Part shown: positions 1 to 7,340 of the stretch, in pieces | Layout: every line of letters starts with the position of its first letter | Numbering within the stretch: position 1 is the first letter of the stretch | Source of the DNA: Cyclostephanos tholiformis | Taxonomy: Eukaryota; Bacillariophyta; Thalassiosirophyceae; Thalassiosirales; Thalassiosiraceae | Assembly: GCA_036939975.1 (NCBI GenBank) | Contig: JALLPB010001272.1 | Location: 1-10,457 of the forward strand | Length of the DNA stretch: 10,457 nucleotides | Reading direction: 5' to 3' | Notes under the pieces: generated by a model | Told to the model about the DNA's origin: nothing | Seen by the model: the letters and a program-made list of their open reading frames with translations, nothing else | Database searches by the model: none | Program-made: the position numbers and the translations under genes

Positions 1-269
1 ATGAAGTTCAGAAGGTCCAACTCGATATCATGGAGGAGACTATTAGGGCCTGTGTGCTCAGGCAACTTGTGCATCTTCTTGGGCTCCGTGCCAAGCTCAT
101 CTTTCTTCTGAGCCCACCTAGTGAGGCAGGAAGTGTTGACACGGAAGACATCTGCTGCTTTGGCTTGAGTCATTCCATTGTCCAGCATAAGATTATCAAG
201 AACACATAGGATCGCCAACTTCTCTGCATTGGTGTACCTGTGATGGTTCGCTGACCTACCAAGTTTATG
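1..269 (-). CDS. Partial pogo/CENP-B-like transposase, N-terminal helix-turn-helix region
   Basis: An open frame runs leftward from just after a TGA (plus positions 270-272) to the window edge, so the C-terminal part is missing. The translation has a pattern typical of the DNA-binding half of pogo/Tigger/CENP-B-like transposases: a basic lead-in, then RYTNAEKLAIL, a second helix with GMTQAKAADVF, and a recognition helix with NTSCLTRWAQKKDEL, followed by a lysine-rich linker. In that family this part binds the element's terminal repeats and a DDE endonuclease domain follows; the latter would lie left of position 1. The first Met in the frame lies inside the HTH, so the real start is either upstream by splicing or lost. 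The family call rests on motif shape only; a host HTH protein derived from a transposase is possible. About 89 codons are uninterrupted, which suggests a fairly young copy or a selected gene. Confidence 0.6.
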
Positions 270-768
270 TCATATGCAGTGGCATTGAGCACCAAAGCCT
301 CCTGGATTATACACAATCCTCATGGATGCAAATGATGGGGATGAAAAAGGGAGGTGGACTGAAGTGAAATGAAAAGTAAAATGAAAGAATGAGGTTATGT
401 CGGGAGTTGTGTGATCCATGTTGGGGCAATTGATTCTTATGCACAATCCTGCGTAGGATCTACTATGAAAAATGGCATCGCACTGACGGTGTGCCCCCAA
501 AAAATCAAAATGTGTCAACGTCGGAACCATACAAAAAACTATTTTTACTACCTTAGCAATTTTAGCTACCCGTTTACAAGAAAGCATGTCGTGAGCCATT
601 GCTTCAGCAGCGTATTCAACGGTAAACCCCGCACATAAATACTTAGCTGCTCAATAAGGCGACAATTGATAATAAGGCCGTAGTAATAGTAGATTCTAAT
701 TTCTACTATCGTTCTACGTACGATACAGGTAATGTTCGAGACAATAAAATCGCAAGTCGCAAGAGGAA
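270..768. other. Intergenic region, no gene seen
   Basis: This lies between the divergent transposase fragment and the glycosyltransferase gene, so it should contain the promoter of the latter. I see no TATA element that I would defend and no conserved ORF. The 75- and 109-codon open frames here are short, overlap each other on opposite strands and show no family motif. The motif CACAATCCT occurs twice (about 311 and 441). The stretch just before 769 has an in-frame TAA, which supports ATG 769 as the first possible start of the gene. Confidence 0.5.
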
Positions 769-2701
769 ATGACGAGCGCCGCTGGGAAGCACGGCCGCGT
801 CTTCGACGGCAAGGCCTTCCACGATGTCGATCCTTCCCCTCCCCCCCACATACGACGATCATCGATCTCCGGTGCGCACCGCGTCCTCCCCGTCCCGCCG
901 GAGGTGATCGACATAGGCGCGGAAACGAAGATCTTCGTCTCGGTGCCGCAATTCCGCGATGGTAAGCGCTGCGGTCGCACGCTGAAGCGATTGTTCGAAA
1001 TGGCGAAATATCCCGATAGGATCGTGGTGGGTCTCATCGAGCAGACCGATCCGGATCTAGAGGACGATGATCCGATATGCCTGCGGGAGTATTGCACCCT
1101 CGCTATGGGACGCGATGCGGTGGGAGGGGAGAGGGGGGATGATGAGGAGGAGGGAGAGGGTGAATCGAAGACGCGCGCGATGATGAGGAGGGATGCTGCA
1201 TTTAGGGACTGTCCTCGAGTCACTAAGCAGATACGATCGGTGAGATTTTCGTATCTGTACGCCAAGGGACCCGTTTATGCCAGGTCTTTCGTTCGGAAGT
1301 TGTTGGGGAACGAGGGTTAGTATACTATAAATTTGGGGGGGGGGGGTTGTTCGTGTTCTTCGAGAGATCGCTCTAATTCTCACTATTCCGCCGCCCTCGA
1401 TCCAAACTGCACGACGCAAATACGAACGAAATATTTTGATCCAATCCACAGAATTCTGCATGCAAATCGACGCGGCCACCGACTTCGCGAAGGACTGGGA
1501 CGAATTGGCATTGAATCAATGGATGTCCATCGGGAACGAGTATGCCGTATTGAGTAACGTTCCCGAGCGCGACAAGAATTACGGCATCATGGGCGATCCG
1601 AACGTCGAATCGGAGGTGCCCAGACAATGTTCGATACGCATCGGTTCCGAGGGCGTGCCATTGTACAGTGGTTCCGGTAATAGTAGGAACGTCGCCGATG
1701 GTAGGGCCATCGGACTCGATGTTCCGTTACTGTCGACGTCACACTCGTCGTCGTTCGCATTCGCTCGGTGTCACCTCGAGACGAACGTCCCGCACGATCC
1801 CTTCGCGACGCAGTTGCTCGAGACGGAGAAATTCCCGAGATTTGCTAGGATGTGGACTCGGGGATACGACGTGTACACCCCATCGAGGAATATCGTATTC
1901 AGCTACAACGTCGCGTTGCATCCGCTCCATCGCGTCGAGGGACACGGTGAGTCGGGGGAGAGGAAGTGGCCGAGGAACGACGGGGAGAGGCGGGATGCGC
2001 ACGTGCGTATGAAGGTGATGTTGAATATACGACACGGCGTGACCGAGGCGATGGAGTCGTCGTCGTCGTCGTCGTCGTCATCGTCATCCGGCGGCGGCGA
2101 GGGCGGTGGGCTCGGTGAGAGGATAGAGACCGCGCGTGCGAACCTCGGCATATACGGCCTCGGCAAACGAAGGACGCTGGATCAACTCCTCAACTTCGCG
2201 GGCATCGCGTTGCCTGGGGGTAGCAGCGCTGAATACCCGTCCGGGCACGGCAACGAGGGTAGGGGATGCGGAGATCCCGGATGGGTCCCGTACGACGGGT
2301 CCGTGTCACCTCGTGCGAATCTGTACGACAGCACGGGCAGGGCGGACGACCTGGATCCCGAGCCGATATTCCCCCTTAGGACGCTACCGGACGCGACCGG
2401 CGGACAATACGACCACCCTTTCGCCAATGGGAATGCAGCCTGGGGTGACATGATCAAGACGAGGAGTGTGGACGATATGAACACCGATAATGGCGACGCC
2501 ATCTCGAGCGTGCCCTACTCGATGATCCTACTTTTATGGATCGCCGGGTTGTGTGTATGGTACGGCATGTTTGTCGGGGATGGCGGTGGGGCGAAGAATA
2601 GGGGCGTGGGGAAACGGACCGGTCGGATCGTTCGCAAGAATTCGCCGAAGAAACTAAGGAAGAAGGTGCCCTTGTCCGAGGTGATGCTGAAGAATGTGTG
2701 A
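769..2701 (+). CDS. GlcNAc-transferase-family glycosyltransferase (PF11397 type), two exons: 769-1315 and 1452-2701
   Basis: Two open frames join into one 598-residue protein once intron 1316-1451 is removed; 547 + 1250 bases is an exact multiple of three. The core begins at KIFVSVPQFRDG (about 54-65), then LFEMAKYPDRIVVGLIEQ (75-92), KGPVYARSFVRKLLGNE (166-182) and, straight across the splice, FCMQIDAATDF (184-194), the probable metal/UDP-sugar-binding acidic site. ARCHLETNVPHDP (287-299), WTRGYDVYTPSRNIVF (317-332) and LGIYGLGKRRTLDQ (414-427) follow. This motif order matches the PF11397 family, which includes the Dictyostelium cytosolic enzyme that adds GlcNAc to Skp1. Acidic (about 117-133) and polyserine (385-395) inserts sit in loops. 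A hydrophobic segment (about 536-557) is followed by a basic tail. No signal peptide is visible. ATG 769 is the first in frame after a TAA. The family is secure; substrate and location are inferred. Confidence 0.82.
1316..1451 (+). other. Spliceosomal intron, phase 1, 136 bp
   Basis: The donor reads G|GTTAGT and the acceptor AATCCACAG|AA. Without removal, exon 1 ends in TAG two codons after the donor, and exon 2 has no ATG before its conserved start. Joining G (1315) to AA (1452-1453) restores a Glu codon and makes the conserved LLGNE / FCMQID motif continuous. The intron contains a run of 12 G (1335-1346) close to its 5' end. Confidence 0.85.
2055..2088 (+). repeat. In-frame TCG/TCA trinucleotide repeat encoding polyserine
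   Basis: About eleven serine codons in a row (mostly TCG) follow GAG and are followed by a Gly-rich stretch. It lies in a non-conserved loop of the glycosyltransferase between two conserved blocks, so length changes in whole codons would probably be tolerated. Confidence 0.85.
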
Positions 2702-2740
2702 TTGAATTTGAGCAGCTTATGGTCCCAGCACTTTGTAAAT

Positions 2741-2756
2741 AATAATAATAAAATGA
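2741..2756 (+). terminator. Probable polyadenylation signal of the glycosyltransferase gene
   Basis: An AAT-repeat run contains a perfect AATAAA at 2747-2752, 46 bases after the TGA stop. Position and sequence fit a eukaryotic poly(A) signal; the AT-rich context makes a chance match possible. Confidence 0.5.
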
Positions 2757-3099
2757 ATTATAGACGTCACTCAGCTAATGGTACTAGTACAATCTGCAGG
2801 ATCACGCCAGCCTACCCATCATTACCTTGAAGATGTGTAAAAATTCATCCGCCCATTAATTTCTTCCCTGAGTAAAGCGTTAAAAACCATTATATGAAAG
2901 TTATCACAAGCTACTTCATACCATCACCAACTCTAGAGGACCAAAGACAAGCTAACATAATTACTATTCTATTCGAACATGACCATGACCAATGTAGCTG
3001 CACTGTTTGGCAACTTGTCCATATCATTGATCATTTTAATCTTCACTCACAACATATGATACTATTATTAGATACTTTTTTCCAACTTACATCTACATC
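2757..3099. other. No recognisable gene; possibly heavily decayed copia tail
   Basis: This stretch follows the glycosyltransferase and would correspond on the minus strand to the reverse transcriptase core of the copia element. I could not find the expected catalytic motifs (such as YVDD) or any other known domain. A plus-strand 147-codon open frame (2894-3337) overlaps minus-strand copia sequence and has no family features, so I do not call it. Confidence 0.4.
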
Positions 3100-3103
3100 C
3101 CAA

Positions 3104-3708
3104 GGAGGGGACAGACATAACATGAGAAGGTTGTATAGTATGTCAAATCATCCTTGTTCAATTTGGAAAATAATAATCTCTGGACAGAATCCACTCGAGA
3201 ATGGATTGGGTTATGAGGATTCTTCTCCCCCTTTGCCAAAAGATGTTCTTTCAAATTCTTCACAGCCAACTGGACATTTGGACATATTGGCAAGAGCAAA
3301 ATGCCCACACTCAAATAATTGGAAGGTGGCCCAATAATCATCTCTTTTGTAAGGGCATCAGCCCAAAAGGTGTTGCCATTGTTACTTTAATGGTCATTGG
3401 GAGTTCAATGCCAATATTGTGGCTTGTCTTATGTAAACAAAAGTTTACTACTGAGACAATCATGTCTCATTTGCAAAGTATGTAGGGAACCCACCAGCAA
3501 ATGCTGGCTTGTCAGAGTTCTTGCAAGCAGTGGCTTACTCCACCACCAGAACAGGATTAGACTCCTTCAAAATCTTTTGGCCAATCCACTTGGCTAGAGA
3601 CATCTTTCCACTGAGCCAACTATAGTTTGGTGCATGCATTTGGTACCTGATTGAGTGACAAAGTATTTGTCTTCCATCATTATGGCTCGCCAAAATGCTT
3701 TTGATCAC
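3104..3708 (-). pseudogene. Copia reverse transcriptase N-terminal region, degenerate
   Basis: On the far side of the insertion the same coding thread resumes. KYFVTQSGTKCMHQTIVG lies at about 3675-3615, ILKESNPVLVVE at 3577-3539, then after a stop ATACKNSDKPAFAGGF (about 3535-3490), HNIGIELPMTIKV (about 3420-3380) and NGNTFWADALTKEM (3380-3339). This order matches the segment of copia polyproteins that leads into the RT fingers. At least three frame changes or stops are present. Below 3339 similarity fades, and I see no RT catalytic motif. Confidence 0.6.
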
Positions 3709-3713
3709 TGATA
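3709..3713. repeat. Left target-site duplication, TGATA
   Basis: TGATA stands directly before the left terminal repeat and recurs directly after the right one. Confidence 0.75.
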
Positions 3714-4477
3714 TTAGGGGGTCTGGTGGCCCCAGACCAGTTCTGAGTGTTCTTCTAGACTTCTCTACTAAATGTCAATATGATGTCCTGAAAGTTTTGT
3801 TCCAAAAAAATGAGTGGAAGGGGTCCATCGGGTGTGTCAAACATTGCAATGTTCCACACTAACAAAAAGCTCCATTTTACATGCTGTTTTGAGGCCATTT
3901 TTCAAAAGCCAGAGCAAATGCAAATGAATCATTTTAAGGATGTGAAATCCCTTTTATGTATGTTTGAAACAAGGGTGCAAAGTTTTGGGACCAGATTCTG
4001 ACACCAAGTGGGTCATCGGGGCTATTACCGGGGGTGGTTGACGCCGGCTAACAAAACACCCAATTTATCTAGTGTTTTTAGATACTCATAATGCATCTTG
4101 TGCTTTCCCAGCCAAATGCATATGGGGCATGAAAAGCTTGGGAATTATTCTTATCTATGTGAAAAAGATATAATTCCATCTCTAAGTGGGCCGTTGGGGC
4201 TACTCGCCAGTACCACTGTTTATCTAGCAAAAGCTAGCAAAACAACACACCCCTGTTGTTTAATGTTCTAGAAATAATGACGGGAAATATATCATATGTA
4301 CAATCATACCAGGAAAAAAGCAACACCAAGTGCTTTTTTTCCATTTTTCACCACAACACGCAACTTCAATGCCCTCATTGCTGTCTCCGTCAACATCGCC
4401 GTCCACGTTGACATTCACCGCACTTTTAGCTGATTGTTGTGTGCTGCCCACTGTCATCAATGGGTTGCCATTGCCGC

Positions 4478-4591
4478 CGTCATCGTCATCATCATCATCA
4501 TCATTGTCATTGTCATTATCATCATCATCATTTTTTTCTTCATTGTCATTGTCGTTGTTGTCATCATTGTTGTTGTCGTCATTGTTGTCAC
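4478..4591. repeat. TCA/TCG/TTG-type microsatellite tract
   Basis: Imperfect runs of CAT/TCA and TTG/TCG triplets fill this stretch. They create long serine- or isoleucine/valine-only open frames on the plus strand (4330-4692, 4434-4673) that are not genes. Confidence 0.85.
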
Positions 4592-4722
4592 AGCCACCGC
4601 CGACGCTATTGCCAATGACACCTATGATTCTTGCCGTCTGCCACCGCCACGGCCACCGCCATCATCATCATAAGTTGATTGTTGAATTGTAATCGCTCGC
4701 GCTCATGCTCCCCCCTCTCTCC

Positions 4723-4749
4723 TTGCCTCCCTTGCCTCCCTTGCTCGCC
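4723..4749. repeat. Short tandem array of a TTGCCTCCC-like 9-mer
   Basis: Two perfect copies (offset by nine bases) and a partial third follow a CT-rich run inside the inserted element. Confidence 0.7.
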
Positions 4750-4982
4750 CCACCATTGCCCTTTGGCCATTGTATTTTGTAATAGTTGGCCAAGCAAGCA
4801 CGATGATTACATCATCATTGTCGATTTGGTGTGGACCTCGAGTTTTTTTCCCATGACAATACGCTAGCAGAGCCATGCTATCACCAATTCTGGCAACATC
4901 ACGGCATCGGGCACAATGTGTGTTAGGCCGTGACATTGCCGATATTGGCACTAATGCACAACAGCAAGCATAATAATTACTA

Positions 4983-4999
4983 GGGGGGGGGGGGGGGGG
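4983..4999. repeat. G17 homopolymer
   Basis: Seventeen consecutive G lie inside the inserted element, about 145 bp from its right end. A run of this length is prone to slippage and to sequencing error, so its exact length is uncertain. Confidence 0.9.
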
Positions 5000-5146
5000 C
5001 AAGTGTGCAAAAATGGATTGTGATGGAAATAGTGCCTTAGTCAGGCCATCATCCGTCCATTTTTTTCAGGTTTTTGGCACTCGATTTTTTTTCTTGTTCA
5101 TGCCAAAATTAAAAAATGGAGGGAAAGGAGCCACTGGACCCCCTAA

Positions 5147-5151
5147 TGATA
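5147..5151. repeat. Right target-site duplication, TGATA
   Basis: This is identical to 3709-3713. The following bases (TGATATTTC) continue the interrupted tandem unit. Confidence 0.75.
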
Positions 5152-5208
5152 TGATATTTCATGTAGGTATTGGATTCTTAAGTGAGGTCACGTAGGGTTA
5201 GGCCAGTG

Positions 5209-5297
5209 CTGGCTCGCCAGAATATTTGTGATCAATGATATGATATTTCATGTAGGCATTGGATTCTTAAATGAGGCCACATAGGGTTAGGCCAGTG
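5209..5297. repeat. Intact unit of an 89-bp tandem duplication; the other unit is split by the inserted element
   Basis: Unit A is 5209-5297. Unit B is made of 3682-3713 plus 5152-5208, interrupted by the insert. Both are exactly 89 bases after removing one target duplication, and they differ at about 10 positions, mostly transitions. Shared landmarks are GGCTCGCC at the left, TGATATTTCATGTAGG in the middle and TAGGGTTAGGCCAGTG at the right. The duplication lies in the copia linker region and predates the insertion. Confidence 0.85.
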
Positions 5298-5316
5298 TGG
5301 TGGCAGACAAAAGGTT

Positions 5317-5336
5317 GCCTAACCACTGAGCCAAGG
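5317..5336 (-). other. tRNA A-box-like sequence, possible SINE remnant
   Basis: The minus strand reads TTGGCTCAGTGGTTAGGC, which closely fits the RNA polymerase III A-box consensus of tRNA genes and tRNA-derived SINEs. No convincing B box follows at the right distance, and the region does not fold into a full tRNA cloverleaf. It sits in non-coding filler between copia coding blocks, so a fragment of a tRNA-derived repeat is possible. A chance match is not excluded. Confidence 0.3.
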
Positions 5337-5394
5337 ACTTTTGACTCAGGGTTTTAGTGGAAGAGTAAACCTTATCTACTCTTTATATTTACTT

Positions 5395-5870
5395 AAGGTA
5401 TACCTACTTCCTTAGGTACAACCAAGCTTGACATGGATGCAAGAGTGTTGGCAGCATTATCCTCAGCAGTGCCATCCCAAAACTCACACTCATACTCATA
5501 TAAGATTGTGTTCAATAGGAGGTTCTTGTTGAAATTACCAACCACCACTTCACATCAACAGCACATTACATTGCCTTAGCAACAACATCACCATCACCTT
5601 TAGGGGGCAAGACGTCAATATTGATGAGAGTGTAAGTAAAGAATTGCTGAAGGATGGGTCTACCAGTGACATCAACAAAGTCAGCCTCAGGCAATCCCAA
5701 AATATCCCCATTCAATTATCCATAAGGCTCCATATCTCATGGAGGTCTTTGGCTTGACCTGGAGGGGGAGCATGAGGTAATGCAGCAAAATCTCCTAGAA
5801 TTAAAGTAAATTTCAAATTAAAAGCAATTCACTTCACAATTTCAACTTCATTGGATGGGGCAGCAAGCTG
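5395..5870 (-). pseudogene. Copia integrase-to-RT linker, degenerate
   Basis: The coding thread continues from the integrase with SSAQLAAPSNEVEIVK (5880-5830), FNLKFTLILGDFAALPHAPP (about 5820-5765) and DLHEIWSLMD. It then shifts frame to GDILGLPEADFVDVTGRPIL (about 5710-5655) and shifts again to NFNKNLLLNTILYEYECEF followed by DGTAEDNAANTLASM (about 5545-5440). Two frame changes and several stops are needed to follow it, so this is a relic. Confidence 0.6.
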
Positions 5871-6760
5871 AGCAGAAGAGAGACAACATAAGCTGTGCCA
5901 TGGAACGACATGGCCATTTTCTTTCAACACCCACTGGGCTGTGAGGTTGCCCTCATTTGTTGCAGGACCTAGACAACCGCCAAGTCAATCTTTCTGGAAT
6001 GGGTAAACTGCAGATTGAGTTCTGTGATAGCCTCAATTATACAATCCAAAAATGCAGGGGTGAGAAATATCAGCCTCTGTTCCAAATGTGGCAATATGGG
6101 GGTTTGGGCCATTAAGCCGGAAATGCTTCTTAGCATCATTCCATGCAATATTAGTCCCATAGGACCAGGGGAGAACCAGGCACCTGCATATCTTTATGAG
6201 TGGCCTCTTTCATGAAGCCAACAAATAATTCAGCACAATTGGCCCACTGCATTTCAGCATTGGTGAATCAAAGGGTTGTACCGATTTGGGTACAAAAATC
6301 TTTTACCTCCTGTTTCTTTTGGGTTGGGTGTGAATCACACACCAACACCTTAGGAGAACCCATTTCTTTAGAAAATTGCTTCAGAGCAAGGAGGAACTCT
6401 TTAATTCTTTCAGATAGATAGCAACAAAGCCCTTGTCCAAGAAAAGATCTGGGCACAGTTGTTGCCACAAGTAATCTTAGCCTTAGCACTTTTGTAGCAA
6501 AAGAGTGTATCCGTGAAAAAAGAAGACTTGATATGCTTCTAGCATATAGCATGATCAATCATGTTTACTTTCCTGAGAAGGGACAAGTCAGCATTATGTT
6601 TGATTAGCTGGGAAGTCATAGACAGAGTCCATGCAGTTTCTTCAGCAGTCACTCCCCCACTATTGCCAGCAGTATCCACAGTGTTGCAAAAGGAAGCAAT
6701 ATTGGACAACATGCCATGAAAGATCTCCTAGGGAGAGTTGTCAATGCCATAGAGGCATGG
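5870..6760 (-). pseudogene. Copia integrase region, frameshifted and stop-containing
   Basis: Recognisable blocks in order on the minus strand are: SLLRKVNMIDH and FFTDTLF (about 6600-6500), GNNCAQIFS (about 6466-6440), FLLALKQFSKEMGSPKVLV then QEVKDFCTQIGTTL (about 6400-6268), WANCAELFVGFMKEATHKDM then SPLVLWD (about 6252-6160), NGPNPHIATFG (about 6115-6080), CLGPATNEGN (about 5976-5945) and AQWVLKENGHVVP (about 5941-5902). These correspond to the retroviral-type integrase core and its C-terminal extension in CoDi-like copia elements. Stops interrupt at GTTL*, LVLWD* and QKD*, and the frame shifts after LVLWD. The domain cannot be expressed as one piece. Confidence 0.7.
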
Positions 6761-6794
6761 GAGAAGGATGGAGCACATTCCATCATACCAGTTT

Positions 6795-7333
6795 CACAAA
6801 TTTGGAGGTCTAGCAAGGTGAATTGATCTTGGATTCCATATTCCATCCAAGTCTAGTCTTCCGATATCATCATCATTGTGGCTGTACCCATACTCAGGGT
6901 CATCATAGGCTAGATGAGTAATCCCAAGAAGTCTCCTGAGTGTAACGTAGACTGACATCAGCATTATTGAGGAGGTTGATCTGGTTATGTGGGGTGTGAT
7001 CAGCAAGAACACCATAATGATTGACCATTGCTGCTTCAGCACCTGCATAATGAGTTGATTGCAGATCTCATGTGTTGCTGTCTGGAGTCAGAAACACAAT
7101 GGAAAAGATTCCCAATTCTCTGACCCCTCTAGGCTCAATGGGAAAGTACTAAATACCAAGAAAAACCCATTCAGCTGTAGGTGAATGCAATGCCCTGACT
7201 CAAAGTCAAATATTGTGTGATTCTCAATGGTGGGAGACAGGTATTGGCGCTTGGGAGTCTCATCCAAAAATAGCCCAGCCTCTCTAATAAGGAAAGGTGG
7301 TAGCAGGTTGTGATCCATGGAAGCAATCAACAA
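6795..7333 (-). pseudogene. Copia polyprotein fragment upstream of integrase
   Basis: A block at 7333-7088 contains DHNLLPPFLIREAGL, then DETPK, then HLQLNGFF, a signature found between protease and integrase of CoDi-like copia polyproteins. A TAA-type break follows. In another frame, 7091-6900 continues with HYAGAEAAMVNHYGVLADH, and the 7048-6794 frame ends with DDPEYGYSHNDDDIGRLDLD. The same coding thread thus uses at least two frames. No intact DTG/DSG protease active site is visible to the right; the CDGTG at about 7385-7400 is not convincing. Confidence 0.65.
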
Positions 7334-7340
7334 TATGTTT

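Larger units (their letters stand above)
3714..5146. mobile_element. 1433-bp non-autonomous DNA transposon with terminal inverted repeats, inserted in the copia element
   Basis: The left end reads TTAGGGGGTCTGGTGGCCCC (3714-3733). The reverse complement of the right end (5127-5146) reads TTAGGGGGTCCAGTGGCTCC, matching 17 of 20 positions. The element is flanked on both sides by TGATA, a 5-bp target-site duplication. Removing the insert and one TGATA rebuilds an 89-bp unit of the same length as the neighbouring tandem copy, which confirms the boundaries independently. No transposase-like ORF is present, so movement would have depended on an enzyme supplied from elsewhere. The superfamily is uncertain: a 5-bp duplication with TTAGGGGG ends does not fit the common TA, TTAA, TWA or 8-bp groups. 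The internal sequence is mostly AT-rich with microsatellites. Confidence 0.8.
3100..7340 (-). mobile_element. Decayed Ty1/copia-type retrotransposon (CoDi-like), interrupted by an inserted element
   Basis: Read right to left on the minus strand, fragments in changing frames appear in the order expected of a copia polyprotein: a protease-integrase linker (7333-6795), integrase (about 6600-5870), an integrase-RT linker (5870-5395) and the beginning of reverse transcriptase (3708-3100). The coding thread passes through at least several frameshifts and stops, so no functional polyprotein remains. The gap between 5395 and 3708 is filled by an 89-bp tandem duplication and a 1433-bp insertion. Gag, an unambiguous protease active site, the RT core, RNase H and both LTRs were not found. 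The motifs are those I associate with copia elements of diatoms and other stramenopiles. Family assignment is from memory of motif order, not from a search. Confidence 0.72.

Noticed and set aside
411..638. 75-codon plus-strand frame in the left intergenic region
   Set aside because: It is short, without motifs, and overlapped by an equally plausible frame on the other strand.
714..1479. Minus-strand frames of 183 and 140 codons opposite exon 1
   Set aside because: They are antisense to the conserved exon, low in complexity, and lack any family motif.
1668..2502. Several long open frames overlapping exon 2 on both strands
   Set aside because: They are shadows of the GC-rich glycosyltransferase frame, giving Arg/Ser/Pro- or Thr/Asp-rich sequences without motifs, whereas the chosen frame carries all conserved blocks.
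2894..3337. 147-codon plus-strand open frame
   Set aside because: It is antisense to the copia RT fragment over much of its length and shows no recognisable domain.
4006..4250. Two similar AAGTGGG...GGGGCTA segments (4006 and 4184)
   Set aside because: Similarity is clear only over about 19 bases and then fades, which is too little to call a repeat family.
4330..4692. Plus-strand open frames rich in Ser/Leu or Ile/Val
   Set aside because: They are translations of a triplet microsatellite inside the inserted element, with no domain content; neighbouring frames are open for the same reason.
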